Shown here: piece by piece, positions 57,301 through 64,000 of the stretch
How positions within the stretch are numbered: position 1 is the stretch's first letter
Layout of the letters: each line of letters starts with the position of its first letter
From: Antedon bifida
Taxonomy: Eukaryota > Echinodermata > Crinoidea > Comatulida > Antedonidae
Assembly (NCBI GenBank): GCA_963402885.1
Contig: OY727095.1
Span: 4,717,001-4,781,000 of the forward strand
DNA: 64,000 bases
Direction: 5' to 3'
Translations under genes and position numbers: made by a program
Notes under the pieces: generated by a model
What the model was told of the DNA's origin: nothing
Databases searched by the model: none
What the model saw: only the letters and a program-made list of their open reading frames with translations

Positions 57301-60300
57301 AAGTCCAAAGCGTTTTGTCACCTTGTCATAATTAGGTATGAAACGTGTATGTAACGTGATTTCAAGTGTTCTACCTGGACACTTCATCTACTAGATGGAT
57401 TACTCTCCTAGTTATAAATCATTTTAGTACGATCCATACTAAAAATAAAAATCTAACGCAAAAAGTATGTATGTAAGTATGTGATGCTTGAAATACATGG
57501 AGTCTAAAAATCTAATTAATTAATGCAATTTCATTTATGTAAAGTTATATGTGTAATTTTTGGTTAAACATTGTTTAAAAAATGTGACGTCTATGACTTT
57601 GGTCAGCATGATTACAAGTACCGTACATTTATTCAAACATCTCTGGCTTGTTACAATAGCATGTATAATCACCTTAATCAACGAGCAGTACGATCTTTCT
57701 CTCTATTTATGGCCGTTTATGCATGGACCTATAAATCTAATTTATAGGTCCATGGTTTATGCATTGTATACGTCATTCACAAATTACTCACGCGTAATGG
57801 ATTGTAACTAGTGCCATCACATCAATTGTTCAATACTACAATTATAATTTGTTGTTTTTATTCTGTGTTGACCAACTAGATATGTTTTTATTACATGCCT
57901 TGCCTGTTTTATTCATAATTATACAATGAACAATACAATTGATTGTTTTATTGCATTGTCCATAAAGGAACTGATAAACCGTGATGACGTCACCAGAAAT
58001 TTCTGCCCCAACGGTTTATTATGAATATATACCTATTACAATGTCTGTTCGCCATTTCGCTCTATGTAAATGAATTCACGAATATAGTAATAAATCAATA
58101 TAATACTAATAATAATGGTTGTATCATTATTTTGGTTGTAAGACGAGGCCATTCATTTGTGCATTTTTTTAACTAATCGATTTTTTTCTGCTAGAGGCCA
58201 ACTCGGGACCATTTTGATAAATCGTAATTATTTGATGTCGTGATATTGTTTGACATTTGTTTGTTAGTTGCAATATTATTTAAAAGTCAATTAATCTATG
58301 AGTGTGTATACGTATGGATCGATAATATATGTCATGATGGTTTGCTGTTGTATTGGTTTAGTACACGATTACGTGTAAACCGAGAATAACATGAAGTCGC
58401 GAGGGCAATTCAATATATTGCGGGTGCATATATTATTATTTCTTTACATAACCTGTCTACTTGATATACAAAACCACTGTACAAATACATATTCGAGTGT
58501 TTGTTCTACTATATATGAAAAATATTAATTACAAACACAATAAACCACTTTAAATTAATTTTATAAGAGATGAAATATATTTATTGTTGAAGTTAGTACC
58601 AATGATAACCAATTAGTGCAGCTGCTCTTGGCGAAGTATGTACATTTTTAAACTCATTAAACTTCAGTTCAGCAGTTTTAGCTTTTATCTTATGGCGTTA
58701 TCGTATAGCAGAGGGCGGTATAACTTAATTTACAAGTTAACAAATAAAGGATACACAGTATTACATATATACTCATTCATTCTCAATATGTTATTCAATT
58801 CTGCATCGCCGAAATAACGCGCGCTGTTTATTTAAGTCGTTTATCTTATAATGCATCAATAGTGCCATTCACATTAAGTTTTAAGTCTTAAGTTACTCAA
58901 GACCGGCTAACACTGAACCCACGACGCATAAGTGATGAAAAACATGTTTGGTAACTGCCTAAGTTACAATACCATTTTAACCTATCCATTGTACATTGTA
59001 CTAGTTGAAATATTAAAATACTAATTACCTATTTGTAAGCGCGCCAAGCCGCCAATCGTTACATACAATATTGTCTGTTCTGTTTCTGTCTAAACCCATT
59101 GTACTTTTGTTGGATATTAATTTGTATGTTTTAAGTAATAATATTGTCTGTGTTGCTTTGTTACTGTAAGTAAATTTATTCCACTTATCAAACAAAATCA
59201 ATATACATACATCGTATTTTTAAAAAATATACATACACAATTAGCTGGTACTCGCGTGTCACACAAATATTACATGTCTGTCGCACATAATAGTAAATGA
59301 GTTCTGGTAAGAAATAAAAGCCTATTGTAGAATTCCAGGCCTTAAAATCAAGCGCTTATCGCAAGGGTGTTATGCTTTTTTTTAGTGTTATATTAATTAT
59401 TCCTTTGTATCAAAACTGAAGGCCTACATATAAGTGCGCATGGATATTTCATCTTATGCCGAATAATCTTTTTAACTTAAATACAAATTAGCTAAAACTG
59501 ATCTAAAACCTGTGTCCGAGAGCGATTTACTATTGGGTGAATTGTCTATTACCCAAATGTATAGTCCGTGTGATCCTTCGCGTTATAGCAACTTGTTTTC
59601 AAATTGATGTTTTAAATAAATTAGTATTTCGTGACAAGACCGGCGTTTTAAACCTCCAAATCCGCAATAACTTCTGTGACCTTTGTCATCAGTTGACCCA
59701 TATATTACACAATGATATAGTGAGGATATTAATGTCGGCATTTATACCATTGGGTAATTACTGGATAGACCATTTCATTATGTCAAGTGAATGGACGGTG
59801 ATCATAAACTGTTTCAACTTTATCTTCAGTGTGTTTATATACACCTCTAGACTGTGTATATGTAATACAGAATTTGTTTCGCCAGTTTAATTATAAATGT
59901 TTACTATTCATTTATTTGAATTGAAGGCAAATATTCAAAATATGCCATGTGTCATGCTGGGTGCAAAAACATACACCCCACAAAAGCCACACCCTCCCCC
60001 ACCCCTTAATTAACATAATCTTCTGTGGATGTATATTGCATAAGATAAAGAACCAATATTTTGATAAAAGCTTAAGAGAACATTTTCGGGACACAATAAA
60101 GTGTCTCACCTCCCATAAAAAATGCCTCCCCCACCCCTAATAAAGTTTCTTCCCTATTAAAGTTCATCATAATAAAGTTCCCCCTAAGTGTCTCCCTCAA
60201 TAAAGTGTCCCCCTAATAACCCCCCCCCCCCCCCACTAATAAAGTTTGTTCCCCTAATAATGTGTTTCTCTCTCTCTCTTCCCCCCCCCCCCCTCCCCCA

Positions 60301-62377
60301 CTTATAAAGTATTTTTTCGTAGTATTAAAGCATATATATCATTGTCCCTCGGTCGTTTCACAGGTAAATGTCTCTTAATCTTTATTTTGCACGGCATTTT
60401 GTTGAGCAATAATTTCTTGAGAAAATAAGAATTATTTTATCTAACCATCTTATTGAAAACGTGTAATTCTCTCCACGGTGATCTCATTCATCGATACAAT
60501 CCACCTAATAAAGGAAACATATCATTAACCCGATATCGATACACCATTAACCTCTAACGTATAATTCAATTGTATAAATTGTCTTTTAATTGATTCTCAG
60601 ATATCATCAAAGTGCTTTTGGAACACGGTATCCAGTTGGGGGATTCCTTGCTGCGATCAGTGGACGAGCAGTTTACTCTAGGCGTACAGCTTATATGCGA
60701 ACATATCAAGAGAAAGAATTTACCGGTAAATGTTATCAATTATTGTATTGTTTGATTACTAAAATGTTGATAACAAGATTGTTATAAGAATAATGATAAG
60801 AACGATGAAAATGTTGATAGTATTGGGGATAATGATAAAAATGTTGATAGATAATGGTAATGATGAGAAATGTGTTTTCTTGGTTATGGTATCGATGCTG
60901 AACAATTATATTATATTGTTGATTTTGATTACGAAAATGTTGATAACAATATTGATGAAAATGTTCGTGGTGATAATGATAACAATTGTTAATTATGTAA
61001 TGATAACAATAATGGGATTAAAATGTTGATAGAAATCATTATGTGAATAAGAATGAGATAAGAATTGACAGTAATTGTGATAAGCATAATGTTGATAATA
61101 TTGATTATGATAATGAGAATGTTGATAGTAATGGTGATAAGGAGAATGTTGATAATATTGATTATGATAATGAGAATGTTGATAATGGTAATAAGGAGAA
61201 TGTTGATAATATTGATTATGATGATGAGAATGTTGATAGTAATGGTGATAAGGAGAATGTTGATAATATTGATAATGATAATGAGAATGTTGCTAGTAAT
61301 GGTGATAAGGAGAATGTTGATAATATTGATAATGATAATGAGAATGTTGATAGTAATGGTGATAAGGAGAATGTTGATAATATTGATAATGATAATGAGA
61401 ATGTTTAGGCCTATAGTAATTGTGAAAGAGAATGTTGATAAAATATTGATTATGATAATGAGAATGTTGATAATATTGATTATGATAAAGGGAATGTTGA
61501 TATATTGATTATGATAATGAGAAAGTTGGTATAGTAACGGTGATAATAAAATTATTCCACACAGAAGAAAATTGCAAAATTATTTAAAATAGAATGTTAA
61601 TTGTGTTGTTACAGTGATTGTTAGAAAGTTTATAGTAATGTTGATGATAAGATTGTTGTTAGTTATCACGATGTAGTGGAAATAATGTTGATAGTAATGA
61701 TAGTGCTAAATTGAGAATGTCGACAGTAATGGTGATGGTGGTAAATGATGAAAATGTTGATAGTATTGGGAATAATGATAAAAATGTTCATAGATATGGT
61801 AATGATGAGAAATTTAGTTTTTCTTGTAGTTATGGTATCAATGTTGAAAAATGGTTTTTCTTCTGATTTGTTTTCGTAGGAATACCTCAATTGTCGGGCA
61901 CTAAATGGCGACTTCCATCCAGACGTCACTCCAATAGTACTAGCTGCGCATCATAACAACTATGACATCATAAGAAATCTTCTAGAATACGGTGTCCGTA
62001 TTGATGATCCGGAAGATTATGCATTCCACACAGAAGTCAACACATTACAAAATTGCCTTGGGACGTTGAATATCTATAAAGGACTTGCTAGTCCTGCTTA
62101 TATTTCATTAACTAGCTCAGATCCAATCAACACAGCTTTCGAGAGGTGTGTCCAACTTCGGAAACTATCGGAGAAGAATCATGAATTCTCCGCCGAGTTC
62201 CGTGACCTAGCGGAAAAATGTGAACAGTTTGCTGCTGATATTTTAGGACATATTCGGGACTCTAAAGAACAGAAATGTATTTTGAATCATGACCCTTGGG
62301 GTGAAGAACTAGAGGACATGACCAATTCAGTTGCCCCATATAAAGTAAAAATAGCTATTAACTTTGAACAAAGAAAG
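36067..62377 (+). CDS. TRPC-family cation channel, N-terminal part (3 exons, continues beyond window)
   Basis: Joined exons 36067-36307, 60601-60725 and 61880-62377 give 288 residues in one frame. Residues 1-33 are an acidic leader. Ankyrin repeats follow at about 34-62 (EKLFLAAAEKGD, NINCVD), 64-92 (GRSALIIAINNGNSDIIKVL), a degenerate repeat at 93-120, and 136-163 (VTPIVLAAHHNNYDIIRNLL). The linker helices start at 185 with LNIYKGLASPAYISLTSSDP, a hallmark of TRPC channels. The TRP_2-type region then continues to 288. The pore domain and TRP box must lie after 64000. Similarity is mixed between TRPC3/6/7 (KGLASPAY) and TRPC1/4/5 (LNIYK, the ELS-type helix), so I name no subtype. TRPCs are plasma-membrane, phospholipase C-linked cation channels. 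Oddity: the conserved His/Cys zinc site before the linker is missing. The first intron is 24.3 kb. Confidence 0.9.
37872..38157. repeat. local direct duplication, about 130-150-bp unit, 2 copies
   Basis: 37872-37998 and 38003-38157 share TTGTTGGACCTGC, GTAGACCTACTTTTTGGTAG (with small changes) and AAAAAGAGGTTAAATACAA. The second copy has about 25 extra bases. Confidence 0.8.
39736..39857. mobile_element. family A MITE, copy 6
   Basis: Left end reduced to GTTTGATA; right end TTTGATAGTGTAGACAGAAC followed by TTTA. In the first TRPC intron. Confidence 0.8.
41281..41309. other. perfect 11-bp inverted repeat
   Basis: TCCAGGGAGTT, 7-base spacer GTTAATT, AACTCCCTGGA. No context gives it a function. 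Confidence 0.6.
41864..42002. mobile_element. family A MITE, copy 7
   Basis: Left CTCTGTCTATGTCTACACT, with a small internal duplication; right GATAGTGTAGACAGAGCTT followed by A. In the first TRPC intron. Confidence 0.85.
43233..43698. mobile_element. family B long element with a nested LINE-fragment insertion
   Basis: Left AAGCTTGGTTCCCACTTGCG, interior TTTGCCCCCGCCTGCGTGAA, right GTTCTAGTGGGAACCACGCT. After removing 43399-43633 it aligns with the uninterrupted copy at 62736-62949. Confidence 0.85.
43399..43633 (-). mobile_element. LINE 3'-end insertion inside a family B element
   Basis: On the minus strand it runs from GGAGTTGGAGGGGCACGCCC through TCTCTCCTCAGTGC to an A-rich tail (AATAAAATAAAAAAT). 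It is flanked by TACAGCACTTT (left) and TACAGCATTT (right), a near-exact target-site duplication. No reverse transcriptase remains. Confidence 0.65.
43700..43830. mobile_element. family B short element, copy 2 (diverged)
   Basis: Adjoins the long copy directly. Contains GACGCAACGCAGCGGCGACG, the GACCAATCAC/GATTGGTT inverted pair and GTTCTAGCGG. Confidence 0.55.
44219..44555. mobile_element. family B short elements, nested or tandem cluster
   Basis: A complete copy at 44271-44430 (AAGCTTGGTTCCCACTAGAA to TTCTAGTGGGAACCAAGCT) sits between a left piece (44219-44270) and a right piece (44431-44555) that look like the two halves of another copy. Confidence 0.75.
44592..44746. mobile_element. family B short element, copy 4
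   Basis: Left AAACTTGGTTGCCACTAAGT, right GCGTCCTAGTGGGAACCAAG followed by CTT. Central GACAAATCACAAGC / GTAATTGGTCAAC pairing. Confidence 0.8.
46125..46186. mobile_element. family B short element, right-end fragment
   Basis: GTGATTGGTCAAATGAATAG, then GCGTTGCGTGTCC and AGTTGTAACCAAGCTTT. The left half is missing. Confidence 0.55.
47240..47360. mobile_element. family B short element, left end eroded
   Basis: AGTTGACCAATCACTACC, TTGCTTGTGATTGGTCAACT, GCGTTGAGTCCTAGT, GGAACCAAGCTT, with an extra ACAGGGCC near the right end. Confidence 0.65.
47771..48127. repeat. 180-bp direct tandem duplication
   Basis: Units start at 47771 (GTCTCTCTGTC) and 47951 (GTCTTTCCGTC) and share ATTATTTCTAATTTTACAGT, TTGAAAATGGAAT-like and TTCTA(A/G)TTAATAGTA(A/G)AT words. 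Confidence 0.8.
48670..49140. repeat. degenerate (ATCACCATTGTCATCATCAA)n repeat
   Basis: About 20-bp units of CACCATTGTCATCATCAAAA and close variants. Open in several frames on both strands; all are repeat translations (Met/Thr/Ile-, Ser/Pro- or Asp-rich). Confidence 0.93.
49928..50064. mobile_element. family A MITE, copy 8
   Basis: Left CCTCTGTCTACACTATCAAA; the right arm ends at TTTTTTTCAAACTAG. In the first TRPC intron. Confidence 0.8.
50685..50850 (+). mobile_element. LINE 3'-end fragment with TCTGAA tail
   Basis: GTGGGTCCCTTCGAGACAAG, then GAAGGGATCCATGATAATAA, a T-rich stretch and a tail of TCTGAATCTGAATCTGAATC. This form of 3' end with a short tandem tail is usual for CR1/L2-like LINEs. 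No coding part is present. Confidence 0.55.
53351..53466. mobile_element. family B short element, diverged copy
   Basis: AAGTTCGGTTTCCACTAGGA, TTTGCTTGTGATTGGTCAAC, GTGTGAACCAAGCT. Confidence 0.6.
55232..55439. mobile_element. family B long element
   Basis: AAAACGCAACGCAGCGACGT, GTAATCACGTGGGAACCGAC, TTTCACGCAGGCGGGGGCAA, CGCTAGTGGGAATCAAGCTT. Opposite orientation to the copies at 43233 and 62736. A 93-codon open frame here is element sequence. Confidence 0.8.
57722..57754. other. perfect 15-bp inverted repeat with 3-base loop
   Basis: CATGGACCTATAAAT, CTA, ATTTATAGGTCCATG. Flanking TTTATGCA repeats lie on both sides. In the first TRPC intron. Confidence 0.8.
59980..60310. repeat. C-rich simple repeat with CCCCTAATAAAGT units and poly-C runs
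   Basis: Degenerate CCCCTAATAAAGTNTC units, interrupted by homopolymer C runs of 10-16 at about 60218-60234 and 60282-60293. It ends about 290 bp before TRPC exon 2. Confidence 0.85.
60601..60725 (+). CDS. TRPC-like exon 2 (ankyrin repeats 2-3)
   Basis: Acceptor TTGATTCTCAG ends at 60600, donor GTAAAT at 60726. Joined to exon 1 it reads NSDIIKVLLEHGIQLGDSLL, then RSVDEQFTLGVQLICEHIKR and KNLP. GDSLL aligns with the GDALL of other TRPCs, which confirms the exon despite its small size. Confidence 0.88.
60760..61560. repeat. 57-bp tandem repeat in TRPC intron 2
   Basis: Core 61063-61512: units of GATAAGGAGAATGTTGATAA plus GATAATGAGAATGTTGATAG, with one 54-bp variant. 60760-61060 is a more degraded version. 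Because the unit is a multiple of three, two frames stay open (Asp/Asn-rich, Met/Ile-rich); neither is spliced to the gene. Confidence 0.93.
61880..62377 (+). CDS. TRPC-like exon 3 (last ankyrin repeat and linker helices)
   Basis: Acceptor TTTTCGTAG ends at 61879, donor GTAAGA at 62378. It encodes 166 residues, phase 0 at both ends. The exon ends VKIAINFEQRK, aligning with the LKLAIKYxxKxFV segment of TRPCs. A family B element starts 21 bp after the donor, and the open frame runs on into it, but that extension is not coding. Confidence 0.92.
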
Positions 62378-62398
62378 GTAAGATTTTGCGTAAACAGT

Positions 62399-62604
62399 AG
62401 TTTGGTTCCCACTAGAACGCAACGCACTGACGTATTGACGCAAAGTGTATTACGTAATCACAAGTGGGAACCGACGAGGCAACAGTTCTGCAAAAATCGC
62501 AGGTTTGATTTCACGCAGGCGGGGGCAAACACAATTATTGGAAGGGCATTTTCTTACGTTGCGTAGGTTGCGTTACGTTGCGTCGCTAGTGGGAACCGAG
62601 CTTA
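62399..62604. mobile_element. family B long element beside TRPC exon 3
   Basis: Starts 21 bp after the exon 3 donor: TTTGGTTCCCACTAGAACGC, GCAGGCGGGGGCAAACACAA, CGCTAGTGGGAACCGAGCTT. Same orientation as 55232-55439, opposite to the copy at 62736-62949. Confidence 0.88.
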
Positions 62605-62735
62605 AGCAACAGATATTAATAAACTTCAAAGTCCAACAAAGTGTCTACTTAATAGAGATGTCCTCTGAGTTATCCTCGTTTGTTTCACGGGAAAGTCTTC
62701 CATGAATAGTGTAGTATAAAGGGTTCTACTCTATT

Positions 62736-62949
62736 AAGCTTGGTTCCCACTAGCGACGCAACGTAACGCAATCTACGCAACGTAACAAAATGCCCTTCCA
62801 AACATTGTGTTTGCCCCCGCCTGCGTGAAATCAAACCTACGATGTTTGTAGCACTATTGCGTCGTCGGTTCCCACTTGTGATTACGCAATACAGCACTTT
62901 GCGTTGATACGTCGCTGCGTTACGTTGCGTTCTAGTGGGAACCACGCTT
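62736..62949. mobile_element. family B long element, inverted relative to its neighbour
   Basis: AAGCTTGGTTCCCACTAGCG, TGTGTTTGCCCCCGCCTGCG, TTCTAGTGGGAACCACGCTT. It is 131 bp from the copy at 62399-62604, so the two can pair over about 200 bp. Confidence 0.88.
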
Positions 62950-64000
62950 TACTAGGCCCAACTGTAAACTGCATAAACGCACGCAATATCTTGTTATTCT
63001 GTTACGTATTTCACTATTATAGTTTACTGTATCTCGTTATTGCTGGAATGTCATTATGCATTGATTATACCTAACAGACTGATTGTCACATAAACATAGG
63101 AAACTATTTACAACATTGTCAATGTAATAGCTTGCCTCATGATTCATTACTGACTAGCTAGCACTTACCGAGGAACGGTTAACGTGCAGACAAAATGTAC
63201 TGCAATATGTAGCTATTACTATTAGCTAATACTATTTTGTCTTTTCGTTTCACGTTGAATATTTAATTGTATTCAATTATAATATCAGAACTAACTCTGT
63301 GAGTTAAACAAAAACATAAGTATTAGGACTATTATTTTTAACAGGGTTAATAGAACAATGCTAATATACTCCGAAGTGCAATATCTGAAACCGGTATAGA
63401 CATTTATAATGTAGGCCTACCCCTGTTTTCTTCAGGTTTTGCACATTTTGGCTCTGACGATTCGCCTGCACCAGATCTAAGCTTTTAAAAACTTCAAAAT
63501 GATACATTCATCAAGTAATAGGCCTACCTAAGCTAGAAATACTACGGTAGACATACTCGAGTCGAACAAATATGTCTCATTCGAATTCATGTAGGCCTAT
63601 CTATCCTAATAATAGAGTGAATTCTGGAAGTCGAACCAATAGCAACATATTGCTATACTAATAAAACAGACAAAGTTCTTGTTTCTGCCTCAAAATAAAA
63701 TATTTATTGTACTTTCGACCATAGGTCATCATCAGGTACTGATAGAATATTGGTAAAAGACGAATACATATAGAGGAAGGGTACACTAGAAAACAAAGGA
63801 GTCTATTATGGGCTATATGGGCGTAACAATAAACAAGCAAATAACAAAATTGACAAAAGCATTGACAATCAATCAGATAGACTATACTCAATTCCTAAAT
63901 GATTTAAATGATACATTAAGTCCATTGGGTTTGAGAGTTCCAAGTTGAAAAATGATACGTTCTTCTAGTCGTCTACGGTCACGTTCGGAAGAGTTGCATT
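62950..64000. other. TRPC-like intron 3, to the window edge
   Basis: Unassigned AT-rich sequence with three TAGGCCTA palindromes (63412, 63519, 63592) and the retroelement-type hairpin at 63670-63760. No further TRPC exon appears before 64000. Confidence 0.55.
63670..63760 (-). other. hairpin of a type found in retroelement ends, with hammerhead-like core words
   Basis: On the minus strand: CCTGATGA, then TGACC TAT GGTC, then GAAAGTAC, followed by an A/T-rich stretch. GACC/GGTC form a 4-bp stem and the flanking GTAC words pair. A similar CTGAGGACGATC...CGAAA is in the palindrome at 12926-13103. Confidence 0.4.

Larger units (their letters stand above)
36308..60600 (+). other. first intron of the TRPC-like gene, 24.3 kb
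   Basis: Holds the duplications at 37872 and 47771, family A copies 6-8, most family B copies, LINE pieces at 43399 and 50685, the repeat at 48670-49140 and the C-rich block at 59980. Stretches such as 38160-39730, 50850-53350 and 55440-59980 show nothing I can assign. A separate gene within it cannot be excluded, but none is supported. Confidence 0.6.

Noticed and set aside
59537-59890. 117-codon forward frame
   Set aside because: Hydrophobic/Cys-rich chance-like composition, no family likeness, no splice context.
61043-61508. 121- and 147-codon frames
   Set aside because: Intronic 57-bp repeat between two well-supported TRPC exons; ankyrin homology joins those exons directly.
62378-62566. 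Extension of the TRPC exon 3 frame into downstream sequence
   Set aside because: The donor GTAAGA at 62378 falls exactly where family homology reaches an exon border; the extension is family B element sequence.

Overview
This is AT-rich, intron-rich animal nuclear DNA. The likely source is a marine invertebrate deuterostome; an echinoderm is my best guess, from the 5S-like sequence, the tRNA-headed SINEs, the GTAGGCCTAC-type palindromes and the protein types. The species cannot be fixed from sequence alone. I see no prokaryotic operons, CRISPR arrays, phage or viral genes.

Three protein-coding loci are supported. (1) Positions 1432-25062 (+) hold the last 11 exons visible of a CCDC180-like gene, a large coiled-coil protein with a C-terminal DUF4456-type region. 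The exons join in a single frame across ten introns and end in a stop codon, giving 511 residues; the 5' part lies before the window. (2) Positions 19267-20148 (-) hold an intact single-exon class A GPCR of 293 residues, nested antisense in a CCDC180 intron. It has a DRG motif, no conserved TM3 cysteine and a very short second extracellular loop, as in melanocortin/cannabinoid/lysolipid-type receptors. (3) Positions 36067-62377 (+) hold the first three coding exons (288 residues) of a TRPC-family cation channel: the ankyrin repeats and linker helices. The first intron is about 24.3 kb, and the membrane part lies beyond the window. The segment where TRPCs carry a His/Cys zinc site has lost those residues.

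Most of the rest is repeats. There are several families of short inverted-repeat elements (MITE-like). Family A has 8 copies, ending in AAGCTCTGTCTACACTATC. Family B has two size classes, with TTCCCACTAG and ACGCAACG-type ends. Families C and D have 2 and 3 copies, and there are several single elements. Also present are tRNA-headed SINEs, a 5S rRNA-derived segment, LINE 3'-end fragments, and eight or more tandem repeat blocks: 1-290, 27.2-28.0 kb, 29.3-30.5 kb, 31.8-32.1 kb, 33.3-33.6 kb, 48.7-49.1 kb, 60-60.3 kb and 61.0-61.5 kb. Several of these make long open frames that are not genes.

The intergenic stretch 25063-36066 is dominated by minisatellites and contains one exon-like remnant at 32550-32662. 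The first TRPC intron contains only repeats and unique AT-rich sequence that I could not assign. I did not find a convincing new multi-gene system. The items most worth checking are the zinc-site loss in the TRPC, the unusual nested GPCR, the inverted element pair beside TRPC exon 3, the 5S-derived segment and the long palindromic elements.
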